64,000 nucleotides of DNA, taken from positions 3,366,501-3,430,500 of the forward strand of contig NZ_CP091804.1 in the NCBI RefSeq assembly GCF_022024275.1, written 5' to 3'. Of this stretch, positions 15,515-22,852 are shown in pieces. Made by a program: the position numbers and the translations under genes. The notes under the pieces are model-generated. The model did no database searches. It saw nothing but the letters and a program-made list of their open reading frames with translations, and was not told where the DNA came from. The DNA is from Sphingopyxis sp. BSN-002. Lineage in GTDB: Bacteria; Pseudomonadota; Alphaproteobacteria; Sphingomonadales; Sphingomonadaceae. The first letter of the stretch is position 1. Each line of letters opens with the position of its first letter.

Positions 15515-15892
15515 ATGGCTGATCTCGCAAAGATCGTTGAAGACCTGTCGGCGCTGACCGTTCTGGAAGCTGCTGAACTTTCGAAGCTGCTCGAAGAAAA
15601 GTGGGGCGTTTCGGCCGCTGCTGCCGTTGCGGTTGCCGCTCCGGCCGCTGGTGGCGCCGGTGCCGCCGCTGCTGAAGAGCAGACCGAATTCGACGTCATC
15701 CTGACCGGTGACGGCGGCAACAAGATCAACGTGATCAAGGAAGTCCGTGCGATCACCGGCCTGGGTCTGGGCGAAGCCAAGGCACTCGTCGAAGGCGCGC
15801 CGAAGGCCGTCAAGGAAGGCGTCAACAAGGCTGAAGCTGAAGAGCTGAAGGCCAAGCTGCTCGCCGCCGGCGCGACCGTCGAACTGAAGTAA
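15515..15892 (+). CDS. rplL: 50S ribosomal protein L7/L12
   Basis: A 125-residue L7/L12: N-terminal dimerisation helix [27 protein letters not shown], an Ala/Val/Pro-rich hinge (about 36-57), and a C-terminal domain with [36 protein letters not shown]. It recruits translation factors to the ribosome. ATG at 15515 is favoured over an ATG two codons earlier by the universal MADL-type start and the GGAGA spacing. It is closed by a terminator, so rpoBC is not on this transcript. Confidence 0.98.
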   Translation: MADLAKIVEDLSALTVLEAAELSKLLEEKWGVSAAAAVAVAAPAAGGAGAAAAEEQTEFDVILTGDGGNKINVIKEVRAITGLGLGEAKALVEGAPKAVKEGVNKAEAEELKAKLLAAGATVELK

Positions 15893-15937
15893 TTCGGTTC
15901 GGGTCCGGCGGGCTTGCCCGCCGTGCTTGCGAAAAAG

Positions 15938-15972
15938 AAAAAGGGCGGTGCTGCGAGGCGCCGCCCTTTTTC
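15938..15972. terminator. Rho-independent terminator after rplL
   Basis: AAAAAGGGCGG and CCGCCCTTTTT form a stem with A and T runs on either side, so it can act on rplJL and on the convergent minus-strand gene ending at 15991. A smaller hairpin, GGCGGGC/GCCCGCC, precedes it at 15907-15922. Confidence 0.9.
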
Positions 15973-15990
15973 ATTGCCCGGAAGGGGGCG

Positions 15991-17037
15991 TCAGTTGCGC
16001 GTCCAGCCGGGCTTCAGCTCCTTGCGGACGCTGCCGGGCTGGAGGCGGCGAACCTCCTGTTCGGCCGGCGCCGGGATTGTCTGGCGCTGGGCGATTTCCC
16101 ATGCGCTGACCGGTTTGCGAACCGGGGCCTGTTCGGTTTGCGGCTCGCTGGTCGCGAGCGCGGCGTCATAGTCGGCGCGTTCCTGACGATCGAGGAAGCG
16201 CGCGCGGGCGAGGCGCTTGCTGAGCGTGGTGAAGGGGTTGTCGGGCGTCGGCCCCGCCATTGCCATCGCCTCGTGACGCCCCATGCTGCCCGAAGGCGCT
16301 GCCGCGAAGGCCGGCGTGGTCGCAGGCTCTGTCGGCTGCAGTTCAGGCGCAGGCGCGACGACGGTTTCCGCGCGGGTGAAGGCGGGCTCGGTGGCGGGTT
16401 CACCCGTCGGCACCCATTCGGCGTTCGAATTCTCGTTGAATTCCCAGACCTCCTTGGAGGCCTTGCGACGGCGCGCGAAGGCGATGCCCGCACCGCCGAC
16501 GATCAGCAGCGCGGCTGCACCTCCGACGATTTCCCAAGGAAAGCTGTCGCTGGTAGCGGGCGCTGCCTTTTCAACCGCAACAGGTGCGGTCTCTACCGTC
16601 GGCTGGACCGGCTCAACGACGACGGGCGAAACCGGCGCAGCCTCTTCGATCGGCGCAGCCGCGGCGGCAACCGGCGCGACGGGCGCGGCCGCGACACGCG
16701 TGGGGGCTGCCTGTGCCGGGCGCGGTCGCGGAGCCGCGCGTTCGGCCCGGGCACGGGCGGGCGGGGCAGCGGCTTCACGCTCGGCTGCCTTCGGAGCGGG
16801 CGGCAGGTCGAGCGGGACGCGGATCACCGGCTGGGGCGCCGGTTGCGCGGTCGGGGCCGTCGCGGGCGCCGTCGTAGCGGGCGGCTGGACCGTCGGCGGA
16901 GCCGAGGCCGGCGGCACGCTGACCGGTGGCGTCATCGGTACCGTCGTTTCCTGCGCGAAGGCGGCGGGGGTGGAGAGGACCAGGAACGCGGCAATCGCGC
17001 TCGCGGCGGGGCGGAGGAGGGGAGCATTTTTCGTCAT
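15991..17037 (-). CDS. Pro/Ala-rich membrane-anchored protein of unknown function
   Basis: A 348-residue protein not recognised. Residues 1-28 look like a Sec signal (hydrophobic core AASAIAAFLVLSTPAAFA). Residues 30 to about 165 are extremely rich in Pro, Ala, Val and Thr, with some Arg, a low-complexity linker suited to crossing the periplasm. A transmembrane helix IVGGAAALLIVGGAGIAFA (about 176-194) is followed by RRRKASKEVW, giving a cytoplasmic domain of about 155 residues with ALATSEPQTEQAPV and a conserved-looking C-terminus. ATG at 17037 is used; an upstream TTG is possible. It may link the envelope to a cytoplasmic partner. Confidence 0.7.
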   Translation of the reverse strand: MTKNAPLLRPAASAIAAFLVLSTPAAFAQETTVPMTPPVSVPPASAPPTVQPPATTAPATAPTAQPAPQPVIRVPLDLPPAPKAAEREAAAPPARARAERAAPRPRPAQAAPTRVAAAPVAPVAAAAAPIEEAAPVSPVVVEPVQPTVETAPVAVEKAAPATSDSFPWEIVGGAAALLIVGGAGIAFARRRKASKEVWEFNENSNAEWVPTGEPATEPAFTRAETVVAPAPELQPTEPATTPAFAAAPSGSMGRHEAMAMAGPTPDNPFTTLSKRLARARFLDRQERADYDAALATSEPQTEQAPVRKPVSAWEIAQRQTIPAPAEQEVRRLQPGSVRKELKPGWTRN

Positions 17038-17168
17038 AGTGGAGGGCAAACGAACGGCGCCCGAAAAGCGCTGCTAAAATGCGTCCGATTCCACGATGAG
17101 CCGTGCCGCCGTGGCGGCGCGGCGAAGATTTCGGGCCCGTTCGTCGCGCCCGACGACCGCTTTCGGGG

Positions 17169-18680
17169 TCAGCCGATGGGGGCTGGCTGGGGCGAGGCGA
17201 GAGTCATCGCGCCCGCTGCCGAGATCGCCGCGCCGACCAGCGACATCTCGCGGTCGAGCCGCTCGTCGAGGGCGATATCGTCCATTGCGGCCATGTCGAT
17301 AATCAGCGGCATCGACAGTGACAGGCGCAACGTCCCGGCCATTCGCCCGTCGGCGAGCGGGTGCGTCTTCACCGGCTGGCCGAGACGGATTTCCTGGCCG
17401 AGCCACTGGCGCGACTGGCGCGCGATATGGCCGTGCATCGTCTTCGCGGCATCGAAATCGCATTGCGGCCAGCGTGCCGACAGGTCGAGCGTGCGCAGCG
17501 TCTCGGTCGCAAGGCAGCTCGTGCCCGCGCCGGGGACCTCGGCAAGCTCGAGGCGCTTGACGATCCGCATCACATGATGGCTGAAACGCGCGGCGACATG
17601 CGTCGCGCGCCCGGCAGGAAGCGCAGCGAAGCGCTCGATCTCGATCAGCGCCGCCTGCAGGCGCAGGAGCAGGCCGAAATTGCCCGTAGCATGCAGAATG
17701 TCGGCGCCGGGCCAGTCGGCGGGCCATTCGGCGCGGTTGGCGAGGCGGCGGAAGCCCTCGGGAAGCGGCCTTGCGCGGTCGCGCGCGGCGGCGGGTGCCA
17801 GCGCGAAGCCGCTGAACGGCGGGCCGCCGGCGAATTTCGAGCCGGTCATCAGGACGGTGCAACCGAGCGCGAGATAGCTGCGGACGACATCGGGCGCGAT
17901 GCGAAGCTGGCAGGCGTCGACGACGATCGTCATCGCGTCGCCATGCGTCGCGACGAGGCGCTCGACGTCGGCGAGCGCCGGGAGCGTGAGGCCCGATTTC
18001 GAGCCGTGGACGACATGGACGACCGCGCGGCGGCCGTTGGCGGCGGCGCGCTCGATGTGGAGCGACAGCTCGGCGGCAACCGCGGCCGAGGCGCGCGGGC
18101 GGCCGGCGGCGTCGCGCACGCCAACGTCGATCAGCTCGATCCCGGCAAAGGCCGGGTCGATCGCCGATTGCGCGACGACGCGCGCGCCGGTCGCGGTTTC
18201 CTCGGCAAAGAAGCGGCCTGCGGCGCTATGGATGCAGCCGCTGCCGACCTCGTCGCGGCCGAGCAGAACGGCGGTGAGCGGCCGGCCGTCCCAGGCGGCG
18301 GCGAGGCCGACATATTCGAGATCGGTTCCCGACGCGGCGAAGACGATCGCGGCATCGTCCGAACCGAAATATGCGGCGAGGCGGTCGCGGATCGCGTCGA
18401 GGCCCGCGGCATAATCGCGCGCGGCGACCGGCTGGTCGAGCCGATCCCTCCATTCGACGACCAACGTCTCGAACGCATGCTCCGAAATGCTGCTGATCGT
18501 CGACGACCCGTAGGCGAGCGCGTCGCTGGGCGCGGCGCTGGCATAATATTGGTTACGCCCCTGCGCATCGAGGCGGATGCGCCCGTCGCCGCCGCTGATC
18601 AGCGCTTCGGCGAGCCGCGCGGCATGGCGGCCGTCGCTGCGCAGTGCGTTTTTCTCATAGCTTTTCGGGTTCAGAAGCAT
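17169..18680 (-). CDS. PLP-dependent aminotransferase-fold enzyme, uncharacterised
   Basis: A 503-residue fold-type I PLP enzyme. VVDACQLR (253-260) supplies the Asp255 that would pair with the pyridine nitrogen, and TGSKFAGGPPFSG (279-291) the Schiff-base Lys282. GSGCIHSAAGRFF (146-158) lies in the cofactor domain, and the N-terminal NQYYASAAPSDALAYGSSTIS resembles class V aminotransferases or tryptophan-indole-type lyases. No exact family is recognised. It is divergent from an ATP-grasp ligase and a nucleotidyltransferase (134 bp between starts), with which it probably forms one biosynthetic unit, so it may supply or consume the amino compound that is ligated. Substrate unknown. Confidence 0.8.
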   Translation of the reverse strand: MLLNPKSYEKNALRSDGRHAARLAEALISGGDGRIRLDAQGRNQYYASAAPSDALAYGSSTISSISEHAFETLVVEWRDRLDQPVAARDYAAGLDAIRDRLAAYFGSDDAAIVFAASGTDLEYVGLAAAWDGRPLTAVLLGRDEVGSGCIHSAAGRFFAEETATGARVVAQSAIDPAFAGIELIDVGVRDAAGRPRASAAVAAELSLHIERAAANGRRAVVHVVHGSKSGLTLPALADVERLVATHGDAMTIVVDACQLRIAPDVVRSYLALGCTVLMTGSKFAGGPPFSGFALAPAAARDRARPLPEGFRRLANRAEWPADWPGADILHATGNFGLLLRLQAALIEIERFAALPAGRATHVAARFSHHVMRIVKRLELAEVPGAGTSCLATETLRTLDLSARWPQCDFDAAKTMHGHIARQSRQWLGQEIRLGQPVKTHPLADGRMAGTLRLSLSMPLIIDMAAMDDIALDERLDREMSLVGAAISAAGAMTLASPQPAPIG

Positions 18681-18814
18681 GCGGATAAATCCGTTCCGGG
18701 GAAGACCATGACCCGCGAATTACCGGCGCAAGATGACAGAGATTTGGCGTTTTGGTTGCAGCGCAGTCATTGAAAAGTCATCGGCATGAAACCTGCGCGT
18801 GGTCAGAGCGTCAC

Positions 18815-19843
18815 ATGCGAACCAACGACCTTGCACCCACCAGGCTGCCCGATCGCTTGCGCGACACGCAGCGGCTTCTCTTCATCGCCAAGCACGCGAA
18901 ATGGACCGGCGGGCTCCATAGCGAAGACGGCAACCACGCGCTCTATCACCGCGAAACGCGCGAGATACTGGAAGGGCTCGGCATCCCGCTGCTCGTCGCC
19001 GACAATTACGCCGACCTGTTCACCCGGCCCGACGCCGACTTCGTCTTTCCGCTGCTCAACCGCGGCGGCTTCTACAACAGCGAGATGCTGCTGCCGCTGC
19101 TCTGCAACCGGCTGGGGCTGCCCTATGTCGGCGCGTCGCCGATCGTGCGCGGCCTGTCCGACGACAAGCACCTGACCAAGCTCGAAGCGGCGGCGCGCGA
19201 TATTCCCACCGCGCCCTGGTCGCTGTTCCGCCGCGGCGCGCCGGTCGATGCGTCGCGCTGTCCGCCGGCGAAGCGCTGGGTGATCAAGCCGAACAACAGC
19301 TCGGCTTCGTGGGGCATTCGCGACGCGCACGACCGGATCGAACTCGCGCAGGCGATCGCCGAAATCCATGCGCTCGATCATGACGCGATCGTTGAGCCCT
19401 TCATCGACGGCAGCGACGTCGAGGTGCCGGTGATCACCATAGACGGCGAGCCGGCGATGCTGCCGATGATGATCTTCGAGCAGGCCGACCCGAGCCACCT
19501 GCGCACCTATCAGGAAAAGCGCGATCTGGTCGACCGCAGCCAGAAATACAGCCTGAAGCTGTTCGACGACGCCGAAATCGGCGCGCGGCTGATCGAATAT
19601 ACGCGCGCGATGGCTGAAGTCTTCCGGCCTTTCGATTATGGCCGCTTCGAGTTTCGCGTCGATTTCGCGACCGGCGAGATCCGGCTGCTCGAGGTCAATC
19701 TCAACTGCAACCTGTGGTCCGAGAAGGTTTTCGGTCGCGCCGCGATTGCAGCCGGCTTTACCCAGGCCGACCTGATCGAGACGATCGTGTCCGAAAGCAT
19801 GATCCGCCAGCTTGTCGGTTTTGCGCGGAGGGACGCGGCATGA
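18815..19843 (+). CDS. ATP-grasp ligase (D-Ala-D-Ala ligase-like), uncharacterised
   Basis: A 342-residue ATP-grasp protein. An N-terminal Rossmann-like domain (LLFIAKHAKW at 21-30, ADFVFPLLNRGGF at about 74-86) is followed by KRWVIKPNNSSASWGI (153-168), the ATP-binding Lys and loop, AIVEPFIDGSDVEVPVITIDG (about 191-211), and the metal site RLLEVNLNCNLW (290-301, Glu293 and Asn295). The order matches D-Ala-D-Ala ligase-type carboxylate-amine ligases but the substrate loops differ. The ATG at 18815 is taken because it starts the conserved region. Its stop overlaps the nucleotidyltransferase start in an ATGA. Confidence 0.85.
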   Translation: MRTNDLAPTRLPDRLRDTQRLLFIAKHAKWTGGLHSEDGNHALYHRETREILEGLGIPLLVADNYADLFTRPDADFVFPLLNRGGFYNSEMLLPLLCNRLGLPYVGASPIVRGLSDDKHLTKLEAAARDIPTAPWSLFRRGAPVDASRCPPAKRWVIKPNNSSASWGIRDAHDRIELAQAIAEIHALDHDAIVEPFIDGSDVEVPVITIDGEPAMLPMMIFEQADPSHLRTYQEKRDLVDRSQKYSLKLFDDAEIGARLIEYTRAMAEVFRPFDYGRFEFRVDFATGEIRLLEVNLNCNLWSEKVFGRAAIAAGFTQADLIETIVSESMIRQLVGFARRDAA

Positions 19844-20700
19844 GCGGCTCGATCCTGATCCTCGCGGGGCGCCGGCCGGGTGCGGTCGACGCGCTCGCCG
19901 AGGCGCATGGGGTGGGCGACAAGTGCCTCGTTCCCGTCGCGGGCCGCGCGATGATTGCGCATGTACTCGACAGCGCGGCGCAGACCGATGCGGCCCGCAT
20001 CTTCGTCTCGACGCATCATGAGACCCTTCTTGATGATCTGGCCGACGAGGTGATCGAGAGGCTGGGCGAGCGCCTCGTCATCGTGCCGGCCGCCGACAAC
20101 CTCGCGGACTCGGTTCTTGCGGTCGCCGGCCAAGCCGCGTTTCCGTTGTTCATCACCACGGCGGACAATTGCCTGCTGACCCCCGAAACGATCGTCGAGA
20201 TCGGAAACGAGGCGGCTCGGCTCGGCGTGGGGGCGGGGGTTGCGCTCGCGCGGCGCGAGGATGTGCTTGCCGTGCATCCCGAGGGGCAGCGGCGCTTCTA
20301 TGAATTTTCGGATGTCGCGGTGTCGAACTGCAACGCCTACTGGATCGGCGATCCCGCAGCACTCAAGGCCGCCGAGGCGTTTCGCGGCGGCGGGCAGTTC
20401 GTCAAGAAGCCGATCCGCGTGATGCAGGCGTTCGGGCTGATCAACCTGCTGCGTTTCCGCTTCGGGCTGGGGCCGATCCACCACATCTTCCAGCGCATTT
20501 CGCGCCACCTGAAAGTCGACATCGCCCCGCTGCTGGTGAGCAACGGGGCGACAGCGATCGATGTCGACAACGAGCGGTCGTTGCGGGTGACCGAGGCGCT
20601 GATGAAGCGCCCCGATATCGTCAATCCGCGACCCAGTTCCCGTGGAACCCCGGCGGCACGCGATGCGGCAGGTGAACCACAGCTTGCGGTGACCCGGTAA
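19840..20700 (+). CDS. MobA-like NTP transferase (nucleotidyltransferase), uncharacterised
   Basis: A 286-residue nucleotidyltransferase of the GT-A/NTP_transf_3 type: ILILAGRRPGAVDALAEAHG then DKCLVPVAGRAMIAHVL (27-43, Lys28 in the NTP site) and FITTADNCLLTPE (104-116, Asp109 for metal). ATAIDVDNERSLRVTEALM near the C-terminus is also typical of sugar-phosphate or MobA-like transferases. It is translationally coupled to the ATP-grasp gene, suggesting that a ligated product or its acceptor is activated as an NDP derivative. The last 27 or so codons overlap the convergent carotenoid oxygenase gene by 80 bp and look unconserved. Confidence 0.85.
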   Translation: MSGSILILAGRRPGAVDALAEAHGVGDKCLVPVAGRAMIAHVLDSAAQTDAARIFVSTHHETLLDDLADEVIERLGERLVIVPAADNLADSVLAVAGQAAFPLFITTADNCLLTPETIVEIGNEAARLGVGAGVALARREDVLAVHPEGQRRFYEFSDVAVSNCNAYWIGDPAALKAAEAFRGGGQFVKKPIRVMQAFGLINLLRFRFGLGPIHHIFQRISRHLKVDIAPLLVSNGATAIDVDNERSLRVTEALMKRPDIVNPRPSSRGTPAARDAAGEPQLAVTR

Positions 20701-22063
20701 AGTCATCGGCATTCAGGATGACGAGATCGGTGGTCTCGTCGTTCATGTCGACGACGAGGCCGATCAGCCAGCCGTCATCCTCGGCGCCATCTGCGCTGCG
20801 CGGAACGAAGACGAACTCGCCGGGATGCCGGCCGGGGCCGAAATCGTGGGCATCGGTGACGCCCTTGTCGAGATCGTGGCGGAACAGGCGGGTATCGGCG
20901 ATCTGCCATTCGGACGCCTCGGCCTCGGGGATCGCGACCGTGTAGGCATAGCGATAGGGCCTGGTCGTCAGTCTTTCGTCGTAGCGCGGGAATTCCTGAG
21001 CATGGTCGTGGATGACGGTGCGGACCGAGGTGCGCGCGGCGGGATCGAGCGTCCAGCGTTCCATGCGGGCCTTCTGGCTGTCGGGGCCGCGGGTCGATTC
21101 GGCGAACATCGTCTCGTGCGCGACGACGTCGACGATGATCTTGCCGTCGGCGGTCTCGAACGCGTTCGCGGGATGGAAGACATAGCAGGGCTCGACGGGA
21201 ACCCAGATAATGTCGTCTGCGCTGCCCTTCCTGGGGAGGAGGCCGACGCGTGCCTGATGCTTCTCGTTCCAGGCATAGGGGAAGCGATAGCCTGCAAGCA
21301 GCCGCGACATCGAGAAGGTGACGGGCAGGTCGAGGACGAGCACGTAATTTTCGGTGATCGCGCAATCGTGGATCGACGGGCCGTCGCTGACCGGGATCGC
21401 AAGCTCGCGGATCACCTGCGCATGTTTGTCGACGACGACGTGCCAGACGGTGTTGAAGTCGTCGCCCTTGTAGGTGATCGAGTGCATCTCGCCCGTGGAG
21501 GGATCGAGGTGCGGGTGCGCGGTGTACGGACCCTTCAGCGTGCCGTCGAAGGGGTTGTGAGCGATGGTGTTGAGTTCATAGCCGAGCTCGACCGGCTTGC
21601 CGCCCGCCTCGACGATCGCGAAGGTCCGGCCGTCGACGCCGATGACATTGGTGTTCGGCGCGTCGTTGCTTTCGGCGCGCGGGCCGGGGGGGATTTCCTC
21701 GCCAAGGACTTCGCAAGCCTCGGCGCCGCGGACCCAGCGGTTGCGGTACCAGTCGGCCTTGCCGCCTTCGATGCGGATGCCGTGGACCATGCCGGCGCCG
21801 GTGAACCAGTGATAGCTCGCGGGGTCGGGTGCGACCGCGGGGTTCGGGCCGTTGCGCAGGTAGCGGCCGGTCAGGCTGGCAGGGATTTCGCCGTCGACGC
21901 GCAGTTCCTCGAGCGTGAATTCCTCGGTCATCGGGGTGTGGATGCCGGTGAGATAGGGGTGCGCGTCGGCGGGGCGGGGGAGGCGCTTGCGGTTGAAGTC
22001 GGCGACCTTGCCGATGCCCTTGGTGACGGCGCCGCGGATCAGGGTTTCCATATTGCTCGCCAT
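20621..22063 (-). CDS. carotenoid/stilbene cleavage oxygenase
   Basis: A 480-residue carotenoid cleavage oxygenase (RPE65/lignostilbene dioxygenase family). Four His expected to bind Fe(II) are visible in conserved contexts: TAHPHLD (183), IHDCAIT (232), YVFHPAN (297) and PGFHGNW (474). GRYLRNGPNP near residue 67 is the family N-terminal signature. Such enzymes cleave C=C bonds of carotenoids, apocarotenoids or lignin-derived stilbenes with O2; sphingomonads hold several. The start at 22063 has AGGAG upstream. It is divergent from a TetR regulator, the likely controller, and its 3' end overlaps the nucleotidyltransferase gene by 80 bp. Confidence 0.93.
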   Translation of the reverse strand: MASNMETLIRGAVTKGIGKVADFNRKRLPRPADAHPYLTGIHTPMTEEFTLEELRVDGEIPASLTGRYLRNGPNPAVAPDPASYHWFTGAGMVHGIRIEGGKADWYRNRWVRGAEACEVLGEEIPPGPRAESNDAPNTNVIGVDGRTFAIVEAGGKPVELGYELNTIAHNPFDGTLKGPYTAHPHLDPSTGEMHSITYKGDDFNTVWHVVVDKHAQVIRELAIPVSDGPSIHDCAITENYVLVLDLPVTFSMSRLLAGYRFPYAWNEKHQARVGLLPRKGSADDIIWVPVEPCYVFHPANAFETADGKIIVDVVAHETMFAESTRGPDSQKARMERWTLDPAARTSVRTVIHDHAQEFPRYDERLTTRPYRYAYTVAIPEAEASEWQIADTRLFRHDLDKGVTDAHDFGPGRHPGEFVFVPRSADGAEDDGWLIGLVVDMNDETTDLVILNADDFTGSPQAVVHLPHRVPPGFHGNWVAD

Positions 22064-22151
22064 GGGGATGCTCCTTAAGCCGAAGGTTTCAAAGGTGCCG
22101 CGCAGTGTGGAGGGGATTGCACTGGCGACTCGGAATGTTTACGGTGACAAC

Positions 22152-22760
22152 ATGAGCGAACAAGATAACAGTGTCAACATAGAAAATGCCGGAGCGAAAA
22201 GTTCGGGCTCCTACCACCATGGCGATCTGCGCGCGGCGGTGATCGCGGCGGGGCTCAAACGGCTGGAGGAAGGCGACGGCGCCGAGCTGGGGCTGCGCGC
22301 ACTGGCGCGCGACGTGGGGGTAAGCGCAACCGCACTTTACCGCCATTTTCCCGACAAGGAGGCGCTGCTCGACGCGCTCGCCGACGAGGGGCTGCGGCGG
22401 TTGGGCGCGCTGCAGGCGCAGGCGTGGCTGAAAGCGGGAGGCGGACGTACCGGTTTCCTGGCGACGGGCGTCGCCTATGTCCGCTTCGCGCACGACGAGC
22501 CCGCGGTGTTCCGCCTGAGCTTCACGCGCCAGATGCACGAACGCAGCAAGGAAAGCGGCGACGGAGGGGAAGTTGCCTATAATCTGCTGCGCGCGGGCGT
22601 CGAGCAGACGATGCCGCACCTCGATCAACCCGAAATTGCCGCGCTTCATGCGTGGTCGCTCGTCCACGGCCTCGCGATGCTCGTCCTCGATCGCCGGATC
22701 GAATGGGACGAGGAACGGATCGGGCAAATCGTCGGCATGACCTTCGGTGGCGTCGACTAG
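22152..22760 (+). CDS. TetR/AcrR family transcriptional regulator
   Basis: A 202-residue TetR-type regulator. The N-terminal HTH is YHHGDLRAAVIAAGLKRLEEGDGAELGLRALARDVGVSATALYRHFPDKEALL in outline (about 20-72), with a C-terminal ligand domain ending in HGLAMLVLDRRIEWDEERI. TYHHGDL-type N-termini are common in proteobacterial TetRs. It is divergent from the carotenoid oxygenase, with 88 bp between starts. An imperfect dyad GTTTACGGTGACAAC ends at the start codon, and a TGTCAAC lies just inside the gene. It probably represses both genes until a substrate-like ligand binds. Confidence 0.9.
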   Translation: MSEQDNSVNIENAGAKSSGSYHHGDLRAAVIAAGLKRLEEGDGAELGLRALARDVGVSATALYRHFPDKEALLDALADEGLRRLGALQAQAWLKAGGGRTGFLATGVAYVRFAHDEPAVFRLSFTRQMHERSKESGDGGEVAYNLLRAGVEQTMPHLDQPEIAALHAWSLVHGLAMLVLDRRIEWDEERIGQIVGMTFGGVD

Positions 22761-22852
22761 AGGCTAAAGGTGCGTGATTTTGCTGTGAAATCGCGTTAAG
22801 CCGTGGCGGAATGTTAGCGGTTTATTTTCCAGTTTTCGGATAGATCCGGAGC

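Noticed and set aside
16600..16880. Possible coding repeat array in the Pro/Ala-rich region
   Set aside because: The repetition is compositional (Pro, Ala, Val codons) with no fixed period, so it is not a tandem DNA repeat.
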